DNA from: Corynebacterium parakroppenstedtii | GTDB lineage: Bacteria > Actinomycetota > Actinomycetes > Mycobacteriales > Mycobacteriaceae | Direction: 5' to 3' | DNA length: 64,000 nucleotides | NCBI RefSeq assembly: GCF_019754935.1 | Contig: NZ_JAGSOA010000001.1 | Span: forward strand, 62,001-126,000 | Shown: one piece after another, positions 9,003 to 19,331 of the stretch | Layout of the letters: every line of letters begins with the position of its first letter | Position numbering within the stretch: the stretch's first letter is position 1 | The notes under the pieces: generated by a model | The model's input: only the letters and a program-made list of their open reading frames with translations | The model's database searches: none | What the model was told of the DNA's origin: nothing | Position numbers and translations under genes: made by a program

Positions 9003-11084
9003 CTAACGATACCGGAGTAATCCGTCTTCTGCACGGTCTCTTACGGAATCGCGCACCGTGGGCTCAAGAGGAATGATCGATCCTCCGTGCCTGAGTATGA
9101 AGCTCTGAATCCACTCGGGACGCCCAAGGACGTCAACAATAAGGCCGCCTTTAAATTCGGCAACAGGCCATACATGTTCATAGTCGACAACCCATCGCGC
9201 CTCAGGTGCGACCCACACTCGAGCCCAATGTGGGCTTTCCCGGAAACCGAAGGGATCAAGCGGATTAAGGGTGGAGCGTAATCGGTCTCGTTTTTTAGCA
9301 CTCAGTGTCGACGGTTCCCGTTGCTCCAATGATTGGATTCGGTCAATGCGGAAGTGTCGGATCCTGTTTTTTTGAGCCTGGGCCTCGCCCGTGGACTGGT
9401 TGTCCCCCGCGTCGGCGTGGTCGTGCGCGCCAGTCAGGGATAGTCCTCGAAGATAGCTCACTCCATCGACGACCATAATCGAGAGCGGATCGACGAGACG
9501 TGGTGTTGCCCCCGCATCGCCGAGGGAATCGGCGTACGCGATGGCGATAGTTGTGCGCGTGTTTACAGCGTCGGCAAGGTCGTTGACCAGAGATTTTCCG
9601 CCGCCTTGTGTCGCGCGGGCAATGGCGTCGGCATGATTGCCAGCCATCGTTCTTAGCTTGTCTTCGGTGCGATGAATGGCCTCGGCGTCGGCAATCCCCG
9701 GAATAGAGTCAATAGTCTCCAACGCCATGAGGATCGCGCTGGCTTCTTCCATAGTGAGTCCCACCGGCGCGGTCAGACCTTGATCCGCCCACAACGAGAT
9801 GTGCCGGGGATCAGCGTCGATGTCGATCAAGTCCCCGCCGGATAATCCCGGAAGACCACAAAACGTGAGTGTGGTGATATCGTTTTTCAGCTGCGTCGGC
9901 GACATAGCCAGGTCATGGGCTGCCTCAAAGAGAGTGACCCCGGGATGCTGTCGGAGGTAAGGAACAATCGTGAGGAGACGTAATAGTTCCGTGTGGTGTT
10001 GATCCGAAATGCTCACCGCAGCTGGTGCATCAACGGAATGGTCGGTCTCGTTGAGAGGAGGCACACTCGACGGTAGTGTCCACGCTGTGGAGCTCGTTAT
10101 CCCCGTAATCAGGGATTTCAATTGGTTTGCGATGGTAATCCGGTAGTCGCCAGACTCCTCGACTACGATCTCCGGTGCTTCGGCCAGGACACAAGACCGC
10201 AGCTGTCCCGCGTCATCATCAGCAATAACCCAGCGCGTGTCACTGCGTTTCTCCGGATGAAGGTTGTGGGAGCGCAAGAGCTCAATAATTCGCCCGCTGT
10301 TATCTGGCGACACGCTAATCACAGCATGGGTAGATTGACCACCGCCATCACGGTGAAGCTGTGACCGGACGAGTTCACCAGGAGCAATAGCTGCCCGTTG
10401 ATCAGTGTGGGTAGCCGGGGTATCGGTGTCTTGAAGGGAGTTAATTCGAGCGAGCCGGAAGCTACGTGGCTTCTCGCGGTCACGGTCAAAGCAGGCGAGG
10501 TACCACCGTCCACTCTCAGGAACGAGTGCCCAAGGCTCAACAGTGCGCAGCGAGGGCTCGTCTTCGATCGACGGATAGTACAGGAACTGGACGACGGTTG
10601 ACTCCGTGATAGCCCGCAGCAACGTGGAAAAATCAGGCCCCGTGAGGTCGGTACTGTCCGGTACGCCATGTATCGGAGCTACTGTTCCGAGTGAACCCGC
10701 CGCCGAAAGTTTGACCCAGGCCCGTCGCCCCAATGCGGCAAGGTCCCCGGACAAGGCGAATTGGCTGGCCAGGGCGATGACTCCCATCTCTTCCTGTGTG
10801 AAGTGGACGTCGACAGTTTGTGTGAAGTCCATCAGATAACCGTCATCGGTCGCGTCGATATCGAATCCGAGATCACGGAGTTGGGCAATGTCGCGGTTGA
10901 GCTTCCGCCTGCTCGATTCCTGCGATCCATCCTCATAACCGCTGACATGCTCGATAAGCCACTTACCGTTGAGGGGCCGGGAGGAATCCTTGAGTGCCAG
11001 CACAAGGTTGATGAGCCGCTCGTAGGTGGCTTGGTTGCGTCGGGACGTCGAGCTGGTCTGAGAGCGGTCACTCGGTGGAGCCAT
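9003..11084 (-). CDS. pafBC: Fused PafB-PafC WYL-domain transcriptional regulator
   Basis: A 693-residue protein that contains two copies of the PafB/PafC architecture. Each has an N-terminal winged-helix region (residues about 20-90, and 365-430 with LAMSPTQLKNDITTL) followed by a WYL-type domain. The first WYL domain covers roughly 145-215 (PWALVPESGRWYLACFDRD). The second covers about 510-600 (PLSIMVVDGVSYLRGL). Most actinobacteria have separate pafB and pafC genes; naturally fused forms are known. PafBC is the mycobacterial activator of the RecA-independent DNA-damage response, so a similar role is inferred. The gene starts 18 bases after pafA, with GAGGCG before the ATG. Confidence 0.9.
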   Translation of the reverse strand: MAPPSDRSQTSSTSRRNQATYERLINLVLALKDSSRPLNGKWLIEHVSGYEDGSQESSRRKLNRDIAQLRDLGFDIDATDDGYLMDFTQTVDVHFTQEEMGVIALASQFALSGDLAALGRRAWVKLSAAGSLGTVAPIHGVPDSTDLTGPDFSTLLRAITESTVVQFLYYPSIEDEPSLRTVEPWALVPESGRWYLACFDRDREKPRSFRLARINSLQDTDTPATHTDQRAAIAPGELVRSQLHRDGGGQSTHAVISVSPDNSGRIIELLRSHNLHPEKRSDTRWVIADDDAGQLRSCVLAEAPEIVVEESGDYRITIANQLKSLITGITSSTAWTLPSSVPPLNETDHSVDAPAAVSISDQHHTELLRLLTIVPYLRQHPGVTLFEAAHDLAMSPTQLKNDITTLTFCGLPGLSGGDLIDIDADPRHISLWADQGLTAPVGLTMEEASAILMALETIDSIPGIADAEAIHRTEDKLRTMAGNHADAIARATQGGGKSLVNDLADAVNTRTTIAIAYADSLGDAGATPRLVDPLSIMVVDGVSYLRGLSLTGAHDHADAGDNQSTGEAQAQKNRIRHFRIDRIQSLEQREPSTLSAKKRDRLRSTLNPLDPFGFRESPHWARVWVAPEARWVVDYEHVWPVAEFKGGLIVDVLGRPEWIQSFILRHGGSIIPLEPTVRDSVRDRAEDGLLRYR

Positions 11085-11102
11085 GGCTAATCGCCTCGTA
11101 CC

Positions 11103-12536
11103 TTATCGGTCAAGAATCGAACTGATCATGTCATCGGCCCGCGAATCGTGCGCGGCAAAGGGGTCGAGGAGCGCAATGTCGTGGGGCTCTGGCCGGTTGA
11201 TTTTCAGCCGCGTCCAATCGACAGACACATCGGCATCCTTCTCCTGAGCAATATGGAGGAAATCTCCCCGCATTTTTGCTCGTGTGGTCTGCGGCGGTGT
11301 ATCAGCCGCATCGGTGATAGGTGAATCCGCACCGTCCAGCCACCGTGAGACACGGCCGCGCTCTTCAAGAGTCCGGAGAATACCTTTACCAGGCCGGATA
11401 TCGTGATACGCGTAGTCGATCTGTTGCAGTTTCGGATGGGTAAGGTCCCAGCCGAACTTGTCCTGGTATCGGTCGATAATGCTCTTCTTGATCACCCAGT
11501 CAATATCCGCCGCGATCGACGTTGTGTCCCCAGAATCAATGGCCGCAAGCACTTTCTTCCACAAGTCGACGACGCGCTGCATGTCGGCAGTGGGCGTGCC
11601 ATGCTGCTCCTCGGGGCGCTCGTCCAGCCACTGCTGAGCTTTCTCAGCGAAAGCCTGCTGGATCTCAAGAGCGCAGCTTATCCGCCCCGACCGGAGCGGA
11701 ACTTCTGCCCGTCCGGTGAGATCACGGCTGATATCGCGAATAGTTTTTGATGGGTTGGCGATTTCCCACTCGTCGAAAGAGCAACCAGCTTCCAGCATTT
11801 CGAGGACGAGGAGCGCTGACCCGATTTTGAGAGCAGCCGTTGTCTCCGACATGGACGAATCCCCGACGATGACGTGGAGACGTCGGTACATTTCGGAATC
11901 AGCGTGAGGCTCATCGCGGGTATTGATGATGGGGCGTGAACGGGTTGTCGCCGACGACACCCCTTCCCACACGTGGTCAGCGCGCTGACTCAGCTGATAA
12001 CCAGGGGTGGTGTACCCGTCAGAAAACCTCGAATGAGGGCGCGCAATGTGCCCGGCGCCGCAGATTAATTGTCGGGTAATAAGGAACGGTATGAACTCTT
12101 GGCCCAATTTCTTCAGAAGAATCGCCCGGCCCACAAGATAGTTCTCGTGACACCCATATGAATTCCCGAGGGAATCGGTGTTGTTCTTCATCAAATGGAT
12201 CGCGCCCTCAATGTGTTGGTCAGCGAGGGCGTGCTCTGCCTGGTCAGCGAGCCGGTTAAGCGTCACTTCCCCAGCCCGGTCATAGATGAGCAGTTGATCG
12301 AGGCTATCGCACTCAGGGGTGGCGTACTCCGGGTGCGAACCGACGTCGAGATATAAGCGTCCGCCGTTGAGCGTGTAGATGTTGGAGCTACGGAAACGGT
12401 CGACGATCGGCCGAAATAGCTGACGAGCAATGTCGTCGGGAGCGACTGCTTGTACTCCGTCATGGGTACAGGTAATCCCGAATTCGGTCTCAATTCCCAT
12501 GATCCGGCGGGTGAAAACGGCTTTGTCAGCGCTCAC
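11103..12536 (-). CDS. pafA: Pup-protein ligase PafA
   Basis: ATP-dependent ligase that joins the C-terminal glutamate of Pup to lysines of target proteins. It has the glutamine-synthetase-like fold signature RRIMGIETEFGITC at the start and the catalytic aspartate region GGRLYLDVGSHPEYATPE. The C-terminal domain is present; 477 residues is the usual length. The GTG start at 12536 overlaps the pup stop codon in a GTGA arrangement, so translation is likely coupled to pup. In proteasome-bearing actinobacteria prcB and prcA normally follow pup; here pafA follows directly. Confidence 0.96.
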   Translation of the reverse strand: MSADKAVFTRRIMGIETEFGITCTHDGVQAVAPDDIARQLFRPIVDRFRSSNIYTLNGGRLYLDVGSHPEYATPECDSLDQLLIYDRAGEVTLNRLADQAEHALADQHIEGAIHLMKNNTDSLGNSYGCHENYLVGRAILLKKLGQEFIPFLITRQLICGAGHIARPHSRFSDGYTTPGYQLSQRADHVWEGVSSATTRSRPIINTRDEPHADSEMYRRLHVIVGDSSMSETTAALKIGSALLVLEMLEAGCSFDEWEIANPSKTIRDISRDLTGRAEVPLRSGRISCALEIQQAFAEKAQQWLDERPEEQHGTPTADMQRVVDLWKKVLAAIDSGDTTSIAADIDWVIKKSIIDRYQDKFGWDLTHPKLQQIDYAYHDIRPGKGILRTLEERGRVSRWLDGADSPITDAADTPPQTTRAKMRGDFLHIAQEKDADVSVDWTRLKINRPEPHDIALLDPFAAHDSRADDMISSILDR

Positions 12537-12721
12537 TGTCCACCCTTTTGAACGTAGGAACGAACGAATTCTTCTGCGTTCGATTCCAATAAGCCGTCGA
12601 TTTCGTCAAGAAGGTCGTCGGCACCTTGTCCCCTAATCTGTGACTGGCCGGCGGCGTTCTCGGGTTCATCGGCGTTGTCGTCGCCGGGCTTGGAGCCGTG
12701 AATCTGCGATGATTTTTCCAT
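12533..12721 (-). CDS. pup: Prokaryotic ubiquitin-like protein Pup
   Basis: 62-residue intrinsically disordered protein modifier ending in Gly-Gly-Gln. The central coiled-coil-forming segment DDLLDEIDGLLESNAEEFVR, which binds the ARC/Mpa ATPase, is intact. The C-terminal glutamine means Dop must deamidate it to glutamate before ligation by PafA. The stop overlaps the pafA start by four bases. Confidence 0.97.
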   Translation of the reverse strand: MEKSSQIHGSKPGDDNADEPENAAGQSQIRGQGADDLLDEIDGLLESNAEEFVRSYVQKGGQ

Positions 12722-12786
12722 GCTTAAAAGCCTTCTTAAGTGTTCTCACTATGTGTGATTCATTGTAATCTGACGATCTCAGTGCC

Positions 12787-12807
12787 CGTTATAACCTTAT
12801 CGCGTAT
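12787..12807 (-). promoter_or_regulatory. Candidate promoter element upstream of pup, shared with arc
   Basis: On the minus strand this reads ATACGCGAT, five bases, then TATAACG. The same two blocks, separated by seven bases, occur upstream of arc (16209-16231). TATAAC is a plausible -10 hexamer lying about 65 bases before the pup start codon. The role of the conserved ATACGCGAT block is unknown; an operator or an alternative-sigma element are both possible. Confidence 0.35.
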
Positions 12808-12838
12808 GAGTGGTTTATAACTGCCTATGACTCACAGA

Positions 12839-14401
12839 TTATGGACTTGGTAGCGGCGTGACATCGCAGACACCTGACGACGTGAGATAACGCGTCACAT
12901 CATCGACGCTCTTTGCGCTCTCAGTGATGTCGTAGGTGGCGGTGGCGTTGGCGGCCGTCGGTGAGCTCAGGTCGATCCGTTGCGGGTGAGCTGGCGTGAC
13001 GATGAGATTATCCCAGTTCGCTGCGATAACCTCACTGGAAAAACGGTCCACCAATCGTCCTCTGAGCCAAGCCCGTGTATCGGTGGGCGGCGTGTCGATC
13101 GCTGCCGTCACATCGTCGGGATCAACGAGTGTCCGGATCTTCCCCCGTCGAACCAGGGCATAATAAAGCCCCTTCTCAGGATCGCAATCGCTGTATTGCA
13201 AATCAATGAGGGCCAGCCGGGGATCATCCCACTCCCCTGTCCCACGCTGTCGAAAACCATCGAGCAGCGCATATTTCGCCGTCCAATCGAGACGATCAGC
13301 CGTCGACAAGGGGTCGGACTCTAAGTCATCAAGGATCTCGCTCCAGACCTCTATCACTTTCTTTTCGGCGGCGCTCAGGCTGATGACCCCGCGGTCCGCG
13401 GCATCGATCACACGATCACGGTAGATACGCTGAATATCCATGGCTGTGCGCTCAGTCTTACGGTCCTCCCCGCGCAGGGTCGCCGTACACGTGAGGTCAC
13501 GTGAGACGCGATAGACATCGTCGACCGGTGATTCGAGGGCGAGGTCAGAGAAATCAACGCCGGCTTCGATGGCGTCGAGAACAAGCGACGTGGTGCCAAC
13601 CTTGAGGAACTGTGAATACTCGGACATGTTGGCGTCCCCAATGATGACATGGAGGCGCTTCCATTCGTCGGCATTGGAGTGCGGCTCGTCGCGGGTATTG
13701 ATGATGCCCCGGTTCAGCGTGGTCTCAAGCGATACCTTGGTTTCGATGTAGTCAGCACGCTGCGAAATTTGGAAGCCGGCGGTATCCCCCTGCTGCCCAA
13801 GGCCGACGCGACCAGCTCCAGTCATAATCTGGCGCGTCACGAAGAAAGGGATCAGTCCTTGTTCAATCGTGGCCATATCTGTGTCGCGGCGATACAGGTA
13901 GTTCTCATGGGTTCCGTATGAGGCACCCTTGCCGTCCACATTGTTCTTGTAAATCTTGAGGTCCCAATGCTCCTGATCTTGCCCGATGCCGGCCTGCGTA
14001 GCAGCGCGCGTCGCCCGGTGCATAATGACCTCACCGGCTTTATCCCAGATCACCGCCGACAACGCATCTGTGACCTCGGGAGATGAATATTCCGGGTGCG
14101 CGTGATCCACATAGAACCGTGCGCCATTGCGCAGAATGATATTTGCCGCGCCCATAGCATTGGGTTCCAACACGGGCGTGTGATTCATAGCGTATCGACG
14201 AAGATCAAACCCGCGCGCGTCACGAAGAGGCGATTCAGGCTCATAATCCCAGCGCGTCCGCCGAGCACCGAGCCCCAGCGCGTCGGCATACGACATGACA
14301 GCGGCCGTCGAGGTCAGAATAGGGCTGACTGCGGGGTTTTCGGGGCACGAAATTCCGAATTCGGTTTCTGTCCCTATCACTCGGGGTTGGTTATGAAGCA
14401 T
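12839..14401 (-). CDS. dop: Deamidase/depupylase Dop
   Basis: PafA-like enzyme that converts the Pup C-terminal Gln to Glu and also removes Pup from conjugates. The opening RVIGTETEFGISCPEN, the active-site stretch NGARFYVDHAHPEYSSPE and the long insert typical of Dop relative to PafA are all present. 520 residues, normal. Its ATG overlaps the arc stop region by 11 bases, so arc and dop are one transcription unit. About 115 bases separate it from pup. Confidence 0.95.
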   Translation of the reverse strand: MLHNQPRVIGTETEFGISCPENPAVSPILTSTAAVMSYADALGLGARRTRWDYEPESPLRDARGFDLRRYAMNHTPVLEPNAMGAANIILRNGARFYVDHAHPEYSSPEVTDALSAVIWDKAGEVIMHRATRAATQAGIGQDQEHWDLKIYKNNVDGKGASYGTHENYLYRRDTDMATIEQGLIPFFVTRQIMTGAGRVGLGQQGDTAGFQISQRADYIETKVSLETTLNRGIINTRDEPHSNADEWKRLHVIIGDANMSEYSQFLKVGTTSLVLDAIEAGVDFSDLALESPVDDVYRVSRDLTCTATLRGEDRKTERTAMDIQRIYRDRVIDAADRGVISLSAAEKKVIEVWSEILDDLESDPLSTADRLDWTAKYALLDGFRQRGTGEWDDPRLALIDLQYSDCDPEKGLYYALVRRGKIRTLVDPDDVTAAIDTPPTDTRAWLRGRLVDRFSSEVIAANWDNLIVTPAHPQRIDLSSPTAANATATYDITESAKSVDDVTRYLTSSGVCDVTPLPSP

Positions 14402-16109
14402 CGGTATGTCCTTTGCCGGAATCGGTATCTGCTGGCTCGGTCGCCTCTGTCTCGGTTGTGGTCTTCCGGTTGTGGCGCGCCACCGTTACCTCTGTGACAC
14501 GCTGGCCTGTTCGCCCGGATATCCGTGCCCATTCGTCGGGATTAGCGGTGTTGGGGAGATCATCATTTTCAGCGAACTCCTGGTCAACTGCCGTTCTCAC
14601 GTCCTCGAGCGAGACACCATGATCATCAGGCTGCCCCGACGCTAATGCCCGCTTCAGTGCATTCTTCTTCGCGCGGTCAACGATGTTGGCAATCATCGCA
14701 CCAGAGGCGAAGTCGCGATAATAAAGCACCTCGCGGCTACCATCCACGAAAGTGAGCTCAACAAATTCATTATCCGAGTGCTGCGCATACATCCGACTAC
14801 TGAGCTCATCAATCAGTGCAGCCACAGCAGCATGGCGGTCCCCCGTCTCCTCAACCAGGGCCGGATCCAATGGCAGGGTATCCACAAGATACAGCTCTGC
14901 GATTTCCCGCGCCGATTTTTCATCGGGACGCTCAACGCGGATCTTCACATCCAACCGACCCGGCCGAAGAATAGCCGGATCGATCATTTCCTCACGGTTA
15001 GAGGCACCAATAACAATGACATTGCGCAGGTCCTCAACCCCGTCGATTTCAGACAGAAGCTGTGGAACAACGGTATTTTCCAGATCGGAGGAAATACCCG
15101 AGCCACGAGTCCTAAAGATCGCATCCATTTCATCGAAGAACACGATGACCGGCCGCCCGTCCTCAGCGATCGATCGAGCACGGTCGAAAATCTGCCGAAT
15201 CTGCCGCTCCGTTTCGCCCACAAACTTATTGAGCAGCTCCGGGCCCTTAATGTTCAGGAAGTAACTCTCTCCCCCACTACCCATTTTTTCCGCTAACGAA
15301 TGGGCCACAGCCTTGGCAATCAACGTTTTTCCGCAGCCAGGTGGGCCATAAAGCAAAACACCCTTCGGCGGCTGGAGATCAAACTTCCGATACAAGTCAG
15401 GATGAGTGAAAGGCAGCTCAACAGCGTCATGAATCATCTCAATTTGGTTATGCAGACCCCCAATGTCCTCGTAGGACACCTCGGGGATCTCTTCCAAAAT
15501 AAGATTTTCGACGTCGGCCTTCGGGATGGATTCGAAGGCGTAGCCCGCCCGGTAATCAACGAGCACCTGATCCCCCGCGCCGACGTTCTTCTGCGACCAC
15601 AACTCGTAGAGCGGCGCGGCAATCTTAAGGACGCGCAAATCGCCCATTGTATCGGCGACGACGACCCTCGAGCCGCCGGGGAGAAACTCCTTAACTACGG
15701 CGATATCGCCGAAATCACTAAAGCCACAATGCTCGACGACTTCCTGCCCCTCCCCCAACCGAACAAGCGCGCCGGGCGTTAACTGCGAGGTATCCACCCC
15801 GGGAGCAACCACTAAACGCATCCGTCGATTAGACGTAAAAACTTCGGCGGAGTGCCCACCGGGGTTGAGTTCGAGGAGAGTGCCGTACGTACTCGGCGGA
15901 TCGGACAATGCGCGGATTTGTTCATTAAGAGCGTCTAATTTGTCGCGTGATGCCTTCAGCATCTCGACGAGTTTGGCGTTTCGTGTCCCTAAGGTCCGAT
16001 TGGCTAATTGTAATTCTTTCAGCGACGGGGTCGCGTCGTTATTGTTGCCTTTTCGCGAGGTGCTCGATGCCGTGCTGTGGGATGAGGTTTGTTGTGAAGC
16101 TGTCGTCAT
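14391..16109 (-). CDS. arc: Pup-binding AAA ATPase ARC (Mpa homologue) lacking the proteasome-docking tail
   Basis: Hexameric unfoldase that recognises Pup conjugates. An N-terminal coiled coil (about residues 20-65), two OB-fold domains, and one AAA module follow, with Walker A GPPGCGKT, Walker B VIVFFDEMDAIFRTRG and pore-loop region NKFVG. In proteasome-bearing species Mpa ends in a GQYL-type motif that opens the 20S gate; this protein ends in a Thr/Glu/Asp-rich stretch finishing GKGHTDAS with no such motif. That fits the absence of prcBA. ATG 16109 gives a family-like start; ATG 16142 is an alternative. Confidence 0.94.
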   Translation of the reverse strand: MTTASQQTSSHSTASSTSRKGNNNDATPSLKELQLANRTLGTRNAKLVEMLKASRDKLDALNEQIRALSDPPSTYGTLLELNPGGHSAEVFTSNRRMRLVVAPGVDTSQLTPGALVRLGEGQEVVEHCGFSDFGDIAVVKEFLPGGSRVVVADTMGDLRVLKIAAPLYELWSQKNVGAGDQVLVDYRAGYAFESIPKADVENLILEEIPEVSYEDIGGLHNQIEMIHDAVELPFTHPDLYRKFDLQPPKGVLLYGPPGCGKTLIAKAVAHSLAEKMGSGGESYFLNIKGPELLNKFVGETERQIRQIFDRARSIAEDGRPVIVFFDEMDAIFRTRGSGISSDLENTVVPQLLSEIDGVEDLRNVIVIGASNREEMIDPAILRPGRLDVKIRVERPDEKSAREIAELYLVDTLPLDPALVEETGDRHAAVAALIDELSSRMYAQHSDNEFVELTFVDGSREVLYYRDFASGAMIANIVDRAKKNALKRALASGQPDDHGVSLEDVRTAVDQEFAENDDLPNTANPDEWARISGRTGQRVTEVTVARHNRKTTTETEATEPADTDSGKGHTDAS

Positions 16110-16208
16110 AACTACCAGTCTACAAAGACGATCAAGCTCCATACCGGTGTCGGTTCTAACCTCATTGAGGACGAATGCTAAGCCCAGGCTCACCTGGATT
16201 TATGACCT

Positions 16209-16231
16209 CGTTATACCCCCTCATCGCGTAT
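16209..16231 (-). promoter_or_regulatory. Candidate promoter element upstream of arc, shared with pup
   Basis: On the minus strand this reads ATACGCGAT, seven bases, then TATAACG, matching the two blocks at 12787-12807. It lies about 100 bases before the arc start codon. The TATAAC part could be the -10 element. Confidence 0.35.
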
Positions 16232-16261
16232 CATTTCCCGAGACAGATACCTCTGAGATAA

Positions 16262-17200
<939 letters not shown>

Positions 17201-17215
17201 CTAGGGTCATGGATC

Positions 17216-18028
17216 ATGAGTGCTCGACGTCGTATGGCTTTATCCCCTTCCCGGGCAGGAGACTACCGGCAGTGCCCTCTTCTGTACCGGTATCGTGCCA
17301 TTGATCGGCTCCCTGAGCCAAAGACGGTTGCGCAGGTCAAGGGCACTTTAGTGCACGCCGTGCTAGAGAATATGTACGGCCAACCACGTCCAGAGCGCAC
17401 GTATCCCAAAGCCACCAAAATGCTCAAACCGCAGTGGGCACAGATGGTTGATAAGGATCCGGACCTAAGGGAACTCGTTCCTGATGACAAGCTTTTTCCC
17501 TTCTTAGTGGAATGCCGTTCCCTCTTGAAGGGGTACTTCGCCATGGAAAACCCCGAAAACTTCGACGCTGACGAGTGCGAAATGTTGGTGGACACCACGC
17601 TGCCTAATGGCGTTCCCGTGCGAGGGTTCATTGATCGTGTCGACGTTGCTCCGACAGGAGAAATCCGCGTGGTTGACTACAAAACTGGCAAGAAACCTAT
17701 ACCGCGGTTTAGCCAGCAGGCCGTATTCCAAATGCGGTTTTATGCGCTTGTGTACTGGCGTTTATTTAATATCATCCCGACGCAACTCCGCCTCATGTAC
17801 CTCAAGGTGATGGATTCTATGTACCTGGCCCCTTCCCAGGTGGAGTTGGAGTACTTCGAACGGGATATTGGCGACCTATGGTCGAAGATCACCCGCGACG
17901 GGAAGACGGGCCGGTTTCTGCCCAAAGAATCCAAACTGTGCGATTGGTGCTCTTTTCAGTCTCTCTGCCCCGCCAAAGGGGGAACGGAACTGCCCTATCC
18001 AGGGTGGCCCGATGACGCGCGAAACTAA
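17216..18028 (+). CDS. RecB-family PD-(D/E)XK exonuclease with Fe-S-type cysteines
   Basis: 270-residue Cas4/RecB-like nuclease. The PD-(D/E)XK core is visible as GFIDRVDV followed by IRVVDYKTGKKP, with the downstream Gln motif SQQAVFQMRFYALVYW. Cys in DYRQCPLLYRYR near the N-terminus and three Cys in CDWCSFQSLCP near the C-terminus form the four-cysteine pattern of an AddB/Cas4-type [4Fe-4S] cluster. A stand-alone copy at this position next to trmI is common in actinobacteria; a DNA-repair role is inferred. ATG 17216 matches homologues; ATG 17180 would add 12 residues and lies nine bases behind a TAGTCT hexamer. Confidence 0.88.
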   Translation: MSARRRMALSPSRAGDYRQCPLLYRYRAIDRLPEPKTVAQVKGTLVHAVLENMYGQPRPERTYPKATKMLKPQWAQMVDKDPDLRELVPDDKLFPFLVECRSLLKGYFAMENPENFDADECEMLVDTTLPNGVPVRGFIDRVDVAPTGEIRVVDYKTGKKPIPRFSQQAVFQMRFYALVYWRLFNIIPTQLRLMYLKVMDSMYLAPSQVELEYFERDIGDLWSKITRDGKTGRFLPKESKLCDWCSFQSLCPAKGGTELPYPGWPDDARN

Positions 18029-18081
18029 CGCTCCTCCCTGTGCACCTGTGTGTGCGATCACCGAGTTACATATGCCCGTTT

Positions 18082-18936
18082 TTACCGAGTAAGGCGGGCA
18101 ATACGTATATCTGTTGCCAGGATCGCTTCCGCACCCAATGCCGATAAGCGGTCCATAAGTTGGTTAGCGTCCTTGCGCGGAGCCATCGCACGGACAGCGA
18201 CCCAGTCATCGTCGGCAAGTGGTGAAACAGTGGGCGCAGATAAACCAGGTGTGAGCTTGGTAGCCTCAGCCAGGAGCGACTTCGGGCAGTTGTAATCAAT
18301 CATGAGGTAATTCTTCGCGTGCAGAATGCCCTCAATCCGTCGCAAGAGGATCTGGTGTTCATCAGTAACGGGCTGATTATGCCGGCCGACAATGATGGCC
18401 TCGGATCTACAAATCACGTCCCCAAACGGCGACAACCCCTGTTGGCGTAGAGTTCGTCCCGTGGAGACAACATCAGCGATGATGTCAGCTACCCCGAGAC
18501 GGATGGAAATCTCTACCGCCCCATCCAATCGGATAACGTCGGCCTGGATGCCCCGCTTTGCGAGATCTGCACTGACCAGATGCGGATAGCTCGTCGCGAT
18601 GCGCTTTCCCTCGATCTTGTTGAGATTCCACTCCTCATTCTCGGGGGCCGCGTAGCGGAAGGTCGACGCGCCGAAGCCAAGGGCGAGGAGTTCATCCACT
18701 CCATTCGCAGCAGAATCCGCAGCTAAGTCGCGGCCGGTGATTCCTAGATCGAGGTGGCCTTTAGCGACGTAGATAGCGATATCTTTGGGGCGGAGGAAGA
18801 AAAACTCCACGTCATTTTGTTCGTCCCATGACGTGAGGTCTTTGGAGTCTCGGCGCATCCTGTAGCCCGCCTCCTCCAAAATGTGGGTAGCAGTCTGAGA
18901 CAGAGAACCCTTGTTGGGAACGGCGACGCGAAGCAT
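18082..18936 (-). CDS. hisG: ATP phosphoribosyltransferase HisG (long form)
   Basis: First enzyme of histidine synthesis, condensing ATP with PRPP. The N-terminus [15 protein letters not shown] and the [22 protein letters not shown] loop are intact. At 284 residues it is the long form with a C-terminal regulatory domain (about residues 210-284), so no HisZ is needed and direct histidine feedback is expected. It follows hisE by about 90 bases. Confidence 0.96.
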   Translation of the reverse strand: MLRVAVPNKGSLSQTATHILEEAGYRMRRDSKDLTSWDEQNDVEFFFLRPKDIAIYVAKGHLDLGITGRDLAADSAANGVDELLALGFGASTFRYAAPENEEWNLNKIEGKRIATSYPHLVSADLAKRGIQADVIRLDGAVEISIRLGVADIIADVVSTGRTLRQQGLSPFGDVICRSEAIIVGRHNQPVTDEHQILLRRIEGILHAKNYLMIDYNCPKSLLAEATKLTPGLSAPTVSPLADDDWVAVRAMAPRKDANQLMDRLSALGAEAILATDIRIARLTR

Positions 18937-19026
18937 GGAATAAAACTCCTGAAGGCAAGAAAGAGAAGGTGGACAATGGGGTGAACCGGGGTCGCTGTGG
19001 TTGCTGAATAGCTGTACGTAGAAGGA

Positions 19027-19299
19027 CTACAGATACCGGTAAATATCGTCCAAGGACAGACCGCGTTTGACTGCGATAACCTGTAGCCAGTAGAGCAACT
19101 GGCTGATTTCCTCAGATAGTTCGTCGTCTGACTGATATTCAGCGGCTAACCATACTTCGCCGGCTTCCTCGACAACTTTCTTTCCAAGGAAGTGGAGGCC
19201 CTTGTCGAGAGCTTCAACAGTTCCTGAGTCTTCGGGGCGCTGTTGTGCGCGGTCGGTGATTTCAGCGAAAAGCTCATCAAAATTCTTCACAGTCGTCAT
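19027..19299 (-). CDS. hisE: Phosphoribosyl-ATP pyrophosphatase HisE
   Basis: 90-residue all-alpha MazG-like enzyme hydrolysing phosphoribosyl-ATP to phosphoribosyl-AMP, the second histidine step. The metal-binding motif [20 protein letters not shown] and the C-terminal [10 protein letters not shown] are typical. ATG 19299 ([11 protein letters not shown]) is the family start; the open frame further upstream, to 19374, is not conserved. It lies 32 bases after the HAD gene and precedes hisG, as in mycobacteria. Confidence 0.95.
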   Translation of the reverse strand: MTTVKNFDELFAEITDRAQQRPEDSGTVEALDKGLHFLGKKVVEEAGEVWLAAEYQSDDELSEEISQLLYWLQVIAVKRGLSLDDIYRYL

Positions 19300-19331
19300 T
19301 CTTTCATATGCTCGTCGTGGCGTATGCACAT

